Below, piece by piece: positions 44,329 through 53,274 of a stretch of 64,000 nucleotides of DNA. Each line of letters opens with the position of its first letter. Position 1 is the stretch's first letter. The notes beneath the pieces were generated by a model, which searched no databases, had not been told where the DNA came from, and saw nothing but the letters and a program-made list of their open reading frames with translations. This stretch comes from RGIG4140 sp045532865 (GTDB lineage Bacteria > Pseudomonadota > Alphaproteobacteria > CAAHEQ01 > UBA3637). The stretch lies in assembly GCA_045532865.1 (NCBI GenBank), contig JAZSGT010000017.1, forward strand, positions 1 to 64,000. The letters are read 5' to 3'. Position numbers and translations under genes: made by a program.

Positions 44329-46956
44329 ATGTTTTTAAAAAGTATTTTCGGATCTGCAAATGACAGATATTTAAAAAAATTCAAAAAAACAATCAACAAA
44401 ATCAATGAATTAGAACCTCAATATGAACTCTTAAGCGATTCACAATTAAGGGATAAAACTGAGGAATACAAAACACGCATTCAAAATGGCGAAAGTTTAG
44501 AAAGTATTTTGCCAGAAGCATTTGCAAGCGTTAGAGAAGCATCTAAACGTGTTTTAGGATTACGCCCTTTTGACGTTCAATTATTGGGGGGTATTATTTT
44601 AAACAACGGTCAAATTGCAGAAATGAGAACAGGTGAAGGTAAAACACTTGTTGCAACAATGCCTGTTTATTTAAACGCCTTAACTGGAAAAGGAGTTCAT
44701 GTTGTTACTGTAAACGACTATTTGGCTCAACGTGATAGCGAATGGATGGGTCAAATTTATCGTTTTCTCGGCTTAACTGTTGGCTGTGTTGTGCATGATA
44801 TGTCAACAGCAGAAAGACGTGCAGCTTACAATTCTGATATCACATATGCTACAAACAATGAACTTGGCTTTGATTATTTAAGAGACAATATGCGTTTTGA
44901 AATTAAAGAAATGGTTCAACGACCTTTTTACTATGCAATCGTTGACGAAGTTGACTCCATTTTAATTGACGAAGCAAGAACACCTTTAATTATTTCTGGG
45001 CCTGCTGAAAACTCTTCTGAAAGATATATCGCGATTGATAAACTTGTTCGCACCATCAGACCTGAACATTATGAAAAAGATGAAAAACATAAAAATGTTA
45101 CATTAACCGAACAAGGTTCAGAATATATTGAACAACTTTTAGCTGATGAAAACCTCATACAAGGTTCATTATACGACACACATAATATTGCCTTTGTTCA
45201 TCACATTGACCAAGCATTAAAGGCCAATACTCTTTTCACAAAAGATAAAGATTACATTGTCAAAGATGGACAAATTATCATCATTGATGAATTCACTGGT
45301 CGTATGATGCATGGACGCCGATACTCAGATGGTTTACACCAAGCAATTGAAGCAAAAGAAGGGGTTGAAATTCAAGCTGAAAATCAAACTCTTGCATCAA
45401 TTACATTCCAAAACTACTTTAGAATGTATCCAAAATTAGCTGGTATGACCGGTACGGCTATGACAGAAGCAAGCGAATTTGATGATATATATCATTTACC
45501 TGTTATCGAAATCCCAACAAACAAACAACCACAGCGCAAAGATGAAAATGATGTTATTTATCGAACAGCTGAAGAAAAATATGAAGCCATTATTGAAGAT
45601 GTCAAAGAAGCTCATGCCAAAGGGCAACCAGTTTTAATTGGAACAGCTTCAATTGAAAAATCTGAAATTTTAGCCGAATTAATGAAGAAAAAAACATCAA
45701 TTCCATTTAATGTGTTAAACGCCCGCCACCATGAACAAGAAGCTAAAATTATTGCGCAAGCAGGTGCACCAGGCGCCGTTACAATTGCAACAAATATGGC
45801 TGGTCGTGGAACAGATATTCAATTAGGGGGCAATGTTGAAATACTCCTAAAAGAAGCACTTGAAAAAAATCCAACAGCAGATAAAGAAACTCTTTTAAAT
45901 CAAATTAAAGAGGATGTACAAAAGAAAAAAGAGCAAGTTTTAAATGCTGGAGGACTTTTTGTTTTAGGTTCTGAACGTCATGAAAGTCGCCGTATTGATA
46001 ATCAGTTAAGAGGGCGTTCAGGTCGTCAAGGCGACCCTGGATTATCTCGTTTTTATGTATCCCTTGAAGATGACCTTATGCGCATATTTGGCGCCAATCG
46101 CATTCAAAACCTACTTCCAAAACTAGGGTTAAAACGAGGAGAACCAATCACTCATAATTTCATCACAAAGGCACTTGCTGTTGCACAAAAAAAGGTTGAA
46201 ACATACCATTTTGACGTTCGTAAAAACTTGCTTAAATTTGATGATGTTATGAATGATCAACGAAAAGCTATTTATGAGCAACGCAAAGAATTAATGCTTT
46301 CAAATTCTGTTACAGATACACTTGCAGAAATGCGTTTAGAAACAATTCAAAACGTTATTTATGACTTGGCTCCGGAACGATCAAATCCTGAAGATTGGAA
46401 CGCTGATCTTTTAACAAAAGAAGTGGCAAGAATTTTTGCTATTGATGTTCCATTTAACTCATGGATAAATGAACTTGGCATCACGCCAACAACAATGGTT
46501 GAAAGACTGGATAATATACTTCAAAAAGATATTGAATCCAAAATGGGAATGCTTCCAGAAGATGTCAAAAACAACTTGGAAAAAAGCATTCTCATTCAAG
46601 TTATTGACCAAATGTGGAAAGAACACTTACAAACTCTTGACTTTATGAAAACAGCCATTAATTTGCGCGCATATGGACAAAGAAATCCTTTAAATGAGTA
46701 TAAACGAGAAGCATTTATCTTATTTGAAACACTGTTAAATAGAGTACGAGAAAAAGTAACAGAATTAATTTGTCACATGCAATTACAAATACAAACTCAG
46801 CCAAATGACAATATCAAAGAAAGTCATCCACATCCAGTTAATCCAACAACAGAAGATCCATTTTCAACGCCTGAAGGTCAAATTTCAAGAAATGCACCTT
46901 GCCCTTGTGGATCTCAAAAAAAATACAAACACTGTTGCGGAGCCATTAAAAATTAA
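44329..46956 (+). CDS. secA: Preprotein translocase ATPase SecA
   Basis: Motor of the Sec pathway that drives secreted proteins through SecYEG. It has 875 residues: Walker A MRTGEGKTLVA (near 105), motif II VDEVDSILIDEART, the preprotein cross-linking domain, and the second ATPase domain with GRGTDIQLGG and LRGRSGRQGDPG. A C-terminal zinc-binding SEC-C motif (CPCGSQKKYKHCCG) follows. The start at 44329 is chosen for GGAAGAG spacing and the overlying promoter. The usual bacterial length is about 850-900. Confidence 0.98.
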   Translation: MFLKSIFGSANDRYLKKFKKTINKINELEPQYELLSDSQLRDKTEEYKTRIQNGESLESILPEAFASVREASKRVLGLRPFDVQLLGGIILNNGQIAEMRTGEGKTLVATMPVYLNALTGKGVHVVTVNDYLAQRDSEWMGQIYRFLGLTVGCVVHDMSTAERRAAYNSDITYATNNELGFDYLRDNMRFEIKEMVQRPFYYAIVDEVDSILIDEARTPLIISGPAENSSERYIAIDKLVRTIRPEHYEKDEKHKNVTLTEQGSEYIEQLLADENLIQGSLYDTHNIAFVHHIDQALKANTLFTKDKDYIVKDGQIIIIDEFTGRMMHGRRYSDGLHQAIEAKEGVEIQAENQTLASITFQNYFRMYPKLAGMTGTAMTEASEFDDIYHLPVIEIPTNKQPQRKDENDVIYRTAEEKYEAIIEDVKEAHAKGQPVLIGTASIEKSEILAELMKKKTSIPFNVLNARHHEQEAKIIAQAGAPGAVTIATNMAGRGTDIQLGGNVEILLKEALEKNPTADKETLLNQIKEDVQKKKEQVLNAGGLFVLGSERHESRRIDNQLRGRSGRQGDPGLSRFYVSLEDDLMRIFGANRIQNLLPKLGLKRGEPITHNFITKALAVAQKKVETYHFDVRKNLLKFDDVMNDQRKAIYEQRKELMLSNSVTDTLAEMRLETIQNVIYDLAPERSNPEDWNADLLTKEVARIFAIDVPFNSWINELGITPTTMVERLDNILQKDIESKMGMLPEDVKNNLEKSILIQVIDQMWKEHLQTLDFMKTAINLRAYGQRNPLNEYKREAFILFETLLNRVREKVTELICHMQLQIQTQPNDNIKESHPHPVNPTTEDPFSTPEGQISRNAPCPCGSQKKYKHCCGAIKN

Positions 46957-46966
46957 GGAGATAAAC

Positions 46967-47362
46967 ATGAAAAAACAAGAACAAAGTGGTCGTTCAATGA
47001 TTGAAATTTTGGCTGTTCTAGCCATTGTTGGTGTCTTATCGATCGGTGGACTTGCAGGGTATAGCTTGTCGGCTCAGCGTATCCAAATAAACAATATTTT
47101 GGATGTTGCTACAAAATTTTCTGCAAAAGGCGTTGGTGGACGTTCCTATAACAGTTTATCAGCTGCTGGATTAGACAAACCTAATGGAATAGATATGTCC
47201 TTGGATGAAGCAGGCAATGTTTGTATAAAAAATTTTCCTCAAACATCATCACGTGATAAAAGAATGTTTGAGGCCTTCAAAGCTCAATCTTCTAGTTATG
47301 TTGTTTCAGGTGATCATAAAGGATGTAGCATTGTTTTATTTTTTGGAAGAAGAACAAATTAA
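46967..47362 (+). CDS. Type IV pseudopilin-like protein
   Basis: 131 residues. The start at 46967 is set by AAGGAG 6 bases upstream; a longer reading from 46805 overlaps secA and is rejected. Residues 8-30 carry a prepilin processing and methylation signature, Gly before the cut, then a hydrophobic N-terminal helix with Glu at position +5 (GRSMIEILAVLAIVGVLS). The C-terminal half has a Cys pair (NVCIKN and KGCSIV) that may form the pilin disulfide loop. No prepilin peptidase or pilus ATPase is in the window. It is 10 bases past the secA stop. Confidence 0.85.
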   Translation: MKKQEQSGRSMIEILAVLAIVGVLSIGGLAGYSLSAQRIQINNILDVATKFSAKGVGGRSYNSLSAAGLDKPNGIDMSLDEAGNVCIKNFPQTSSRDKRMFEAFKAQSSSYVVSGDHKGCSIVLFFGRRTN

Positions 47363-47372
47363 CCATCTATTA

Positions 47373-47422
47373 ATCAAGGATAATATGTCGCTCATCACAT
47401 ATTATCCTTGATGTATTTTTTT
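47373..47422 (+). terminator. Terminator after the pseudopilin gene
   Basis: A 15-base perfect stem (ATCAAGGATAATATG / CATATTATCCTTGAT) with a ten-base loop, then GTATTTTTTT. Confidence 0.88.
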
Positions 47423-47486
47423 ATTGAAGTTTCTAAAAAGAAAGTATACAATTTTATCATTAAGGGACTAAAAAAATAGGAGAACT

Positions 47487-48092
47487 ATGAAAAAATACAA
47501 ATATATAACCGTTTGGGCTGGCGCTTCACCATCTATTTCAGCTTGTCATCATAAACCAATGCACGAAATTGGTCAAATTCTTGCTCAAAATAAAATAACC
47601 ATGGTATATGGCATTGGTGATGAAGGTATGATGGGTGCTGCATTTCAAGGTGTTCGTAGCAAAAAAGGAAAAGTCAAAGGAATTACAACACCTAAACTTT
47701 TAGAATTGCAATGTAAAGATCCTGATTTGTTCCAAAAAGGTGAAATTGAAGTCGTTAATTCCTTAAGTGAACGCAAACGAAAAATGATGGAACTTGGAGA
47801 AGTTATCTTGGCCGGACCAGGAGGTTGGGGCACACTAGATGAAATTTCAAATTTTGCTGTTCTAATACAAACAGGTGAAATAAAAAAGAAACCTCTTATC
47901 TTTTTAAACTTTAATAATTTTTGGGCTCCATTTGGCGAATTAATTTTCAACATGCTACAAGAAGGAACGCTCAATCAAGAAAAGGTTGATTTTATCGATT
48001 TTGCAAACTCACCCGAGGAACTTTTTGAAGTGATTGAAAAAGTACAAACAAGACTAGACGCGATCAAAAATCAAAAAAAAATAGAGGTATAA
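47487..48092 (+). CDS. LOG-family protein (cytokinin riboside 5'-monophosphate phosphoribohydrolase-like)
   Basis: 201 residues with the canonical LOG/TIGR00730 motif PGGWGTLDE (near residue 111) and an upstream catalytic-site Arg in SERKRKM. It cleaves nucleoside 5'-monophosphates to base and ribose 5-phosphate, so it belongs with the nucleotide salvage genes. AGGAG lies upstream. The next gene begins 1 base after its stop. It contrasts with the degenerate, exported LOG relative at 27621-28271. Confidence 0.92.
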   Translation: MKKYKYITVWAGASPSISACHHKPMHEIGQILAQNKITMVYGIGDEGMMGAAFQGVRSKKGKVKGITTPKLLELQCKDPDLFQKGEIEVVNSLSERKRKMMELGEVILAGPGGWGTLDEISNFAVLIQTGEIKKKPLIFLNFNNFWAPFGELIFNMLQEGTLNQEKVDFIDFANSPEELFEVIEKVQTRLDAIKNQKKIEV

Positions 48093-48093
48093 A

Positions 48094-48996
48094 ATGAAAT
48101 ATAGATATCTTGTCGTTTTTTTATTATCAGCTATTTTCTTTTCAGCATTTTCAATGGCTTCAACAGAAGGAACAAGAGCATATAATGCTGGAATGAATGC
48201 ATATAAAAGACAAGAATATCAAAATGCAGTTTATGCTTTTGAACATGCAACAAATCTTGAACCAAATCTATATAAAGCATGGTGCATGCTTGGTCTGACC
48301 TACATTTTAAACGATGAACCAAAAAAAGGAGAAGCAACATACCTCAAAGCTATTAATGCTTTTCCAAATGAATGGAAAGCATATTCCTTGCTCGCAGAAT
48401 TTTATGAAAGTCAAAATGATTATGAAAAATCATTAAGTTATTATCGTCAAAGTATAGAATTAATGCCAGAGAAAGAAGCTAAAAGCTACAAAAACAAAAT
48501 TTCAAATCTACAAAAAGAACAATCAAAAAACTGGTCTGTTACAGAAGCCGAAAAAGAAAAAATACTTTCAAACATTATCGTACCATTAGATAAAAATATC
48601 TGGAGAACAGCTCTTGTTGAAAAGAAAGAAACAGCATTACATGTTGTCTATGCACTTAAAACTGAAAATTTTAGAGCTGATAAATGGACTAGAATTCTTG
48701 ATATAACATGTACTTATACATCAAAACAAGATATAGAAAGCTTTAACAAAATTAATGAATGGATGGCATCAACATATAGAAAAAATAATGCTGATATGGA
48801 TACAATTGAAAAAACATCTACAACAAGATTATATGAAAGTATTCTTCACGACAAAAAATTAAATATTTTAGGATATATTACACCAAATAAAAATGGTTTT
48901 TGTATTCATCAATTTATGTATAAGAAGAAAATATCTGCAAAAGAAAAAAATAAATGGATACAAAACATCAAAAAAGTAACTGTTAGAAAATTTTAA
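48094..48996 (+). CDS. Exported TPR-repeat protein
   Basis: 300 residues. A signal peptide (about 1-22) is followed by three TPR units (about 25-130; motifs such as AYNAGMNAYKRQEYQNAVYAF, ending in Pro at LEPNL and LMPEK). An uncharacterised 150-residue C-terminal domain of mixed alpha/beta character follows. Probably a periplasmic adaptor of unknown partner. Overlaps the operon of the LOG gene; its Shine-Dalgarno (GAGG) is inside the LOG gene's last codons. Confidence 0.8.
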   Translation: MKYRYLVVFLLSAIFFSAFSMASTEGTRAYNAGMNAYKRQEYQNAVYAFEHATNLEPNLYKAWCMLGLTYILNDEPKKGEATYLKAINAFPNEWKAYSLLAEFYESQNDYEKSLSYYRQSIELMPEKEAKSYKNKISNLQKEQSKNWSVTEAEKEKILSNIIVPLDKNIWRTALVEKKETALHVVYALKTENFRADKWTRILDITCTYTSKQDIESFNKINEWMASTYRKNNADMDTIEKTSTTRLYESILHDKKLNILGYITPNKNGFCIHQFMYKKKISAKEKNKWIQNIKKVTVRKF

Positions 48997-49011
48997 AAAG
49001 AGTCTTTGATT

Positions 49012-50280
49012 ATGGGTTTTTTAGGTATTATTTTAATTCTTGGGTTGTGCTTTTTAATTTCAAACAATCGAAAAAATATCAACTACCGAACTGTTTTTGT
49101 AGGGTTAACTCTACAATTTTTAATCGCATTTTTTATTTTAAAAACCTCCATAGGGCAAGCTACATTTAAAGCTTTAGGAAATGGCATTCAAAAAATTTTA
49201 AATTTTGCCGTCGAGGGAGGAAATTTTGTTTTTGGTTTTTTAACCGATAGACCTCAAACATTGGTTGATGTTCTTGGAGAAGGGGCAAATTTTGTTTTTG
49301 CTTTAACATTGATTCCGGTTCTTATATTTGTAATGGTTCTTGTAAACATCCTCTACTACTGGGGCATTATGCAAAGAATTATCCTTGTTTTTGGAAAAGG
49401 AATGTACAAGTTAATGAACATTACTGGTGCTGAAGCTATTTCTAATATTGCAAGTGCAATTATTGGTCAAGTTGAGGCACAAATGCTCATTCAACCACAC
49501 TTAAAAAAAATGACTATGTCCCAGCTTTTAGCATCAATGACAGGTTCTTTAGCTTGTATATCAGGCAGTATTATGGCTGTTTATATAGGTATGGGTGTAC
49601 CAGCTGAATACTTACTTGCTGCAAGTTTTATGGCTGCACCGGGGGCTCTTGTTGTTTCTAAAATTATTTATCCCGAAGAAAAAAAGATTATCCCTGAAAA
49701 AGAGATATCCTTAAGTAAAGAAGTTTCTTCTATCAATTTAATTGACGCTATTGCTCAAGGTGCAACAACAGGATTAAAAGTTGGTGCAAATATTATTGCA
49801 ATGATTATTGGTTTAATTGCTCTTATTGCCTTGTTTAATTATTGCTTAGGATTGTTTGGTTCATTTCTTGTCAACATATTAAATGCACCTGCTAAAATTG
49901 GCGTTTTAGACATTCAAAATCTTTCTTTAAGTGGATTACTAGGTGTTTGTTTTTCTGGTTTTGCTTTTATTTTAGGTGTTCCAGCATCTGAAATTTTCAC
50001 TGTTGGATCATTAATGGGTGAAAAACTTGTCTTCAACGAATTTATTGCCTATTTACACATGACAAGCATGGATGTTCAACTTTCTCCCAAAGCGCTTATT
50101 ATTGCTTCATTTGCATTGTGTGGTTTTGCTAATTTTGGGTCTATTGCCATGCAAATTGGTGGCATTGGAGAATTAGCACCCGAACGCAGAAAAGACCTTG
50201 CAAAACTTGGTTACAAGGCCTTAATTGCAGGAACATTAACATCCTATATTTCTGCAGCTATTGCTGGGTTGTTGCTTTAG
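49012..50280 (+). CDS. Concentrative nucleoside transporter (NupC/CNT family)
   Basis: 422 residues, about 8-10 membrane segments; symport of nucleosides with H+ or Na+. Diagnostic motifs are GQVEAQMLIQPHL (near residue 150), TGSLACISGSIMAVYI (near 177) and ASFALCGFANFGSIAMQIGGIGELAPERR at the end. The TTG at 49006 could be an alternative start. It ends convergently with anmK, overlapping it by 23 bases. The transporter fits the nucleoside hydrolase (60685) and salvage operon (19992) in the same window. Confidence 0.93.
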   Translation: MGFLGIILILGLCFLISNNRKNINYRTVFVGLTLQFLIAFFILKTSIGQATFKALGNGIQKILNFAVEGGNFVFGFLTDRPQTLVDVLGEGANFVFALTLIPVLIFVMVLVNILYYWGIMQRIILVFGKGMYKLMNITGAEAISNIASAIIGQVEAQMLIQPHLKKMTMSQLLASMTGSLACISGSIMAVYIGMGVPAEYLLAASFMAAPGALVVSKIIYPEEKKIIPEKEISLSKEVSSINLIDAIAQGATTGLKVGANIIAMIIGLIALIALFNYCLGLFGSFLVNILNAPAKIGVLDIQNLSLSGLLGVCFSGFAFILGVPASEIFTVGSLMGEKLVFNEFIAYLHMTSMDVQLSPKALIIASFALCGFANFGSIAMQIGGIGELAPERRKDLAKLGYKALIAGTLTSYISAAIAGLLL

Positions 50281-51559
50281 TTTTTTGCCATCCCTCACTG
50301 GCTCGACTAATATAATCGTTGTAAAGAGTCAACTCCTTGGTTGGAATTGCTTTTCGCCCCAAAATAATATCTTTTGAGCGACCTGTAACAAAACAATCAC
50401 CCCAGATTAATTTTTTTTCAAATGAATAGGCCAAATCAGCCATTAAACGAGCTTCCATATATGTCCCACCTTCTGGAAAAATAAATTTGAGATCATTTTT
50501 AAATTTACTTCTTATTTGATTAAAAATAAACTCATGTTCTTTTAAAACAAAACCAGTTCCATTTAAAATATTTGAAAATGTTTGAAAAGCAATTGGATTT
50601 TTCCATCCCCCACCAAATAGAACAAAATTTGTTGGTAAATATTCCACATTTTCAATATGTTTTAAAGCAAAAGCTGCAACATATCCTGAAAAATAAGATA
50701 AAGTAAAAAGTGTATTTACAAAACCTTTCTCATCTTGAACAGATATAATATCATCTAAATAATACAACGAAGGATCAGCAGATTTAGGCGCTTTTAATTC
50801 TAAATAATTTTCACCATCTTTTGTTCTAACAGACTGATAAAAAAGCTTTTCAAGCAACTGTACATTCAATGAGCCTTTTAGACCCCAAAAACCATCTTTA
50901 TCAAAAGGTATATTTTTATATTCTCGAACAATTTTATCGCTAAACTCATTAAAAGGCCCAGCGTCAAACCCTAATTTAACTTTACCATCCATAATAAGAG
51001 CCAAATTTGATGTATTCCCTGCATTATAAAAAAATGCATCTTTCAGCCCCATTTGATGGGCAATATGCTCATTATGAGGTGGAATTAATGGTGCTCCTTC
51101 ACCATTAAAAAATATATCATCAGATCTAAAATCATATACCACAGGAATTTTTAGCAAATTTGCCAACATCTGTCCTGATCCCATTTGAAGTGTATATGCT
51201 GGAAGGTTTAAAGTGGCAACACTTGGTGGATTATGATCCAAAGTTTGACCATGGAATCCTATCAAATCAATATCTATTGATTTTAATTTTTCTTGCGCAA
51301 GCAATTCATCAATTGCAAATTTAATCCAATGAATATAAGCATCGTGAACTTCTAGAAAAAACGAATCGTCTTTTAAATTTATAGATAATAAATCTCGTTT
51401 TTTTATTCTTTCTTTTAATTTTAAGATATTTTTTTGTAATGTGTCAGAAATTTTTTTGCTCAAAAAAGCAATATCTTTCATATGCCCATTATTAAATTCT
51501 GTTAAAATAATATCACAACCGTCTAATGAATTTCCGGTCATCACTCCAATAATTTTCAT
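50258..51559 (-). CDS. anmK: Anhydro-N-acetylmuramic acid kinase
   Basis: Peptidoglycan-recycling kinase converting 1,6-anhydro-MurNAc to MurNAc-6-phosphate. It has 433 residues. N-terminal GVMTGNSLDGCD is the family signature (usual GxMSGTSxDG), FHGQTLDHNP carries the sugar contact, and GFDAGPFNEFSDKI resembles the DTGPGNxxxD motif. GGWKNP replaces GGGxxN. The N-terminal and third motifs deviate from textbook forms, so the substrate may differ, but the fold is clear. The ATG at 51559 is used; TTG at 51571 is an alternative. Confidence 0.85.
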   Translation of the reverse strand: MKIIGVMTGNSLDGCDIILTEFNNGHMKDIAFLSKKISDTLQKNILKLKERIKKRDLLSINLKDDSFFLEVHDAYIHWIKFAIDELLAQEKLKSIDIDLIGFHGQTLDHNPPSVATLNLPAYTLQMGSGQMLANLLKIPVVYDFRSDDIFFNGEGAPLIPPHNEHIAHQMGLKDAFFYNAGNTSNLALIMDGKVKLGFDAGPFNEFSDKIVREYKNIPFDKDGFWGLKGSLNVQLLEKLFYQSVRTKDGENYLELKAPKSADPSLYYLDDIISVQDEKGFVNTLFTLSYFSGYVAAFALKHIENVEYLPTNFVLFGGGWKNPIAFQTFSNILNGTGFVLKEHEFIFNQIRSKFKNDLKFIFPEGGTYMEARLMADLAYSFEKKLIWGDCFVTGRSKDIILGRKAIPTKELTLYNDYISRASEGWQKTKATTQQ

Positions 51560-51626
51560 TATAATAATCAACTCCCTTTTTTATTTTGCTCTTATTTATT
51601 TTTTTTTGCAATAAAAAGTGTGAATT

Positions 51627-51836
51627 TTACTCATTATTTTCAATAGACCAATTATTTTGAGACAACTCCCAAATGCTTGGAGAATAAGGCTTCCAAAAAG
51701 AATTTTCTTGATAAAGAGCATAAACAACACCTTCACTTCCGTTTAATAATTCTTTTAAAAATATATCTCCATTTAAACTGATTGTTTTTCCACTTTGCAA
51801 TGCATTTAATATGTTTTTATCTGTAATTTTTCCCAT
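51627..51836 (-). CDS. Small protein, possibly DUF2829/Tad2-like
   Basis: 69 residues with AAAGGA 8 bases before the ATG, so probably real. It starts ITDKNILNALQSGKTISL and ends LSQNNWSIENNE; this arrangement (helix, Gly-Lys turn, strands and a closing W-x-I strand) recalls the short DUF2829/Tad2 fold, but the match is weak and from memory. It is transcribed away from the XRE gene and shares the palindrome-bearing spacer. Confidence 0.55.
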   Translation of the reverse strand: MGKITDKNILNALQSGKTISLNGDIFLKELLNGSEGVVYALYQENSFWKPYSPSIWELSQNNWSIENNE

Positions 51837-51886
51837 TTGAATTTTCCTTTCATGTTATATAAAAAAAATAAAATATTACTTCAATT

Positions 51887-51920
51887 TTACATAAAAATTT
51901 ATGTAACACATTTTATGTGT
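51887..51920. promoter_or_regulatory. Two adjacent palindromic operators between divergent genes
   Basis: A 20-base palindrome TTACATAAAAATTTATGTAA (51887-51906) is followed, sharing one base, by the 15-base palindrome ACACATTTTATGTGT (51906-51920). Both contain ACAT / ATGT half-sites. Centres are about 16.5 bases apart. They lie between the 69-residue gene and the XRE regulator gene, where an autoregulating repressor would bind. Confidence 0.6.
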
Positions 51921-51943
51921 AGTGTCAATTAAAAAAAATCAAG

Positions 51944-51971
51944 TTTACAAAATCATTTTTTTTGATATAAT
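51944..51971 (+). promoter_or_regulatory. Promoter of the XRE regulator, giving a leaderless transcript
   Basis: TTTACA (51944-51949), a 16-base spacer and TATAAT (51966-51971). The ATG at 51978 is only 6 bases past the -10 box, so transcription should begin at or very near the start codon; no Shine-Dalgarno is present. Confidence 0.6.
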
Positions 51972-51977
51972 AAACTC

Positions 51978-52409
51978 ATGGTAAAAGAAAGAACACACCA
52001 CTTTAACTTATTGAAAACAAAAAGGCTAAAATTAGGCCTTTCTCAAAGTGCAATGGCAAAAAAAATTGGAGTAAGCCAACAACACTGGGATCGATATGAA
52101 AAAGGTTATCCCATCCCTTTAGAAAAAGTTATTTCCATTTCTGATCTTTTAGGGATTTCAAAATGGGATCTTTTACCTCCAGAGTTTACTCCACAAACAA
52201 CAGGATATTTAAACAAAACACTTTTAAGCGAAATTATTATTTCAATTGAGAAACTCATAATTGAAAAAAAACTTCAATTTTCACCAGAAAATAAAGCAAG
52301 ACTTATCATTTTAATTTATGAGAAATTATCAAAACGTGCCTCAAATGACAATATACAAAAAAATATTCAATCTTTAATTACAGATTTTTCATTAGAGCAC
52401 TCAGCATAA
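51978..52409 (+). CDS. XRE-family helix-turn-helix regulator
   Basis: 143 residues. An N-terminal HTH_3 domain (about 10-65, LGLSQSAMAKKIGVSQQHWDRYEKG) is followed by a helical C-terminal segment of about 75 residues, probably for dimerisation. DNA-binding repressor of unknown targets; the adjacent paired palindromes suggest autoregulation. The gene appears to be translated from a leaderless message. It is 9 bases upstream of a membrane protein gene with which it is co-transcribed. Confidence 0.87.
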   Translation: MVKERTHHFNLLKTKRLKLGLSQSAMAKKIGVSQQHWDRYEKGYPIPLEKVISISDLLGISKWDLLPPEFTPQTTGYLNKTLLSEIIISIEKLIIEKKLQFSPENKARLIILIYEKLSKRASNDNIQKNIQSLITDFSLEHSA

Positions 52410-52418
52410 GAGATTTAC

Positions 52419-52811
52419 ATGTTCCCCGATGATGAAATAAATTTACTGTTTAGACAGGCAATTCCTGCAAACTCCAATAAAAAAAACATCCTCACAAAAA
52501 AAATATTTTTTCTTTGTGTTTTGTTTATGTTTGGAGCTTTATTCACTTTTCCTATATATAACAAATCAAAAACAATTGAAAAAAATTTAAAACTTACCGA
52601 AAACATAGATTTTTATGATACAAAAATATCAAATAAAGAAAAAGCTGAATTAAGAAAACTTGTTAAACTTCTTGCAAAAAAAGAAAATAGGCATGTAAAC
52701 AGCATCCACGCAGAACTACGCCCTCGTTTTAATTACCGTTCTTATCATCACCTTGATTTAAGAACTTACAACAAAGTTAAAAATTATTTAACTTTTCGCT
52801 TAAAAAATTAA
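52419..52811 (+). CDS. One-helix membrane protein with ORF6C-like C-terminus
   Basis: 130 residues. A cytoplasmic N-terminus of about 27 residues is followed by a membrane helix (28-47) and a basic C-terminal domain. The last 50 residues (pattern IHAELRPRFNYRSYHHLDL...) resemble the ORF6C/KilA-type C-terminal domain found in phage antirepressors, where Rha-like proteins have IHxELKxRFGVxSYxDI. The resemblance is by eye. AAGAGATTT precedes the ATG. It forms a two-gene unit with the XRE gene and converges on the HNH gene, two bases away. Confidence 0.65.
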   Translation: MFPDDEINLLFRQAIPANSNKKNILTKKIFFLCVLFMFGALFTFPIYNKSKTIEKNLKLTENIDFYDTKISNKEKAELRKLVKLLAKKENRHVNSIHAELRPRFNYRSYHHLDLRTYNKVKNYLTFRLKN

Positions 52812-52813
52812 AT

Positions 52814-53272
52814 TTATTTCCCTTTTTGCCAACGTCTTAAATATTGGTAAAATTTTTGTCTGTCACGTGAATGCTTTAATTTTGCATCTATAAAACCATT
52901 ATAGTGACGTCTTAATGCAACTTTAGGAAAATCTGGAATATCAATCTCAACAGTTTCCCCTATTTTAATTTGTCTGAGCGCAGGTTCAAAACATTTTTTA
53001 TTAATAAATTTATGCAATGATCGTTCTATCAAACAAAAATTTGATACATGATTCGTCCCTCCACCAGACAACGGTAAAATATGATGAACATCAAAACCAT
53101 GTGGTATTTTACCTCTCTTCGCACGTTCTAAATTAATAACATCTTTATACTGTTCCAAATACCCTTTTCGATATAACCATTTCACAAATTTTTGATTCAT
53201 ATTTCGTCTATCAAATTCTTTTCTCAAAGCTTTTGTGACGGCTGGTGGTTGTAGTGTAAATTGAAGTGCCAT
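52814..53272 (-). CDS. HNH endonuclease-like protein
   Basis: 152 residues, highly basic. HNH motif: DVHHILPLSGGGTNHVSNF followed by SLHKFINKK, giving the two His and Asn of the beta-beta-alpha-metal site. A basic helical N-terminus and C-terminus surround it. DNA nuclease; target unknown. It starts 2 bases after recG's stop and is therefore probably expressed with it, which is unusual. Confidence 0.85.
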   Translation of the reverse strand: MALQFTLQPPAVTKALRKEFDRRNMNQKFVKWLYRKGYLEQYKDVINLERAKRGKIPHGFDVHHILPLSGGGTNHVSNFCLIERSLHKFINKKCFEPALRQIKIGETVEIDIPDFPKVALRRHYNGFIDAKLKHSRDRQKFYQYLRRWQKGK

Positions 53273-53274
53273 TG

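Noticed and set aside
46805..46966. Longer reading of the pseudopilin beginning inside secA
   Set aside because: It is out of frame with secA over 150 bases, while the ATG at 46967 has AAGGAG and starts the prepilin signal.
50258..50280. Overlap of the transporter and anmK ends as a frameshift sign
   Set aside because: Both genes are complete and convergent; a 23-base overlap is common in compact genomes.
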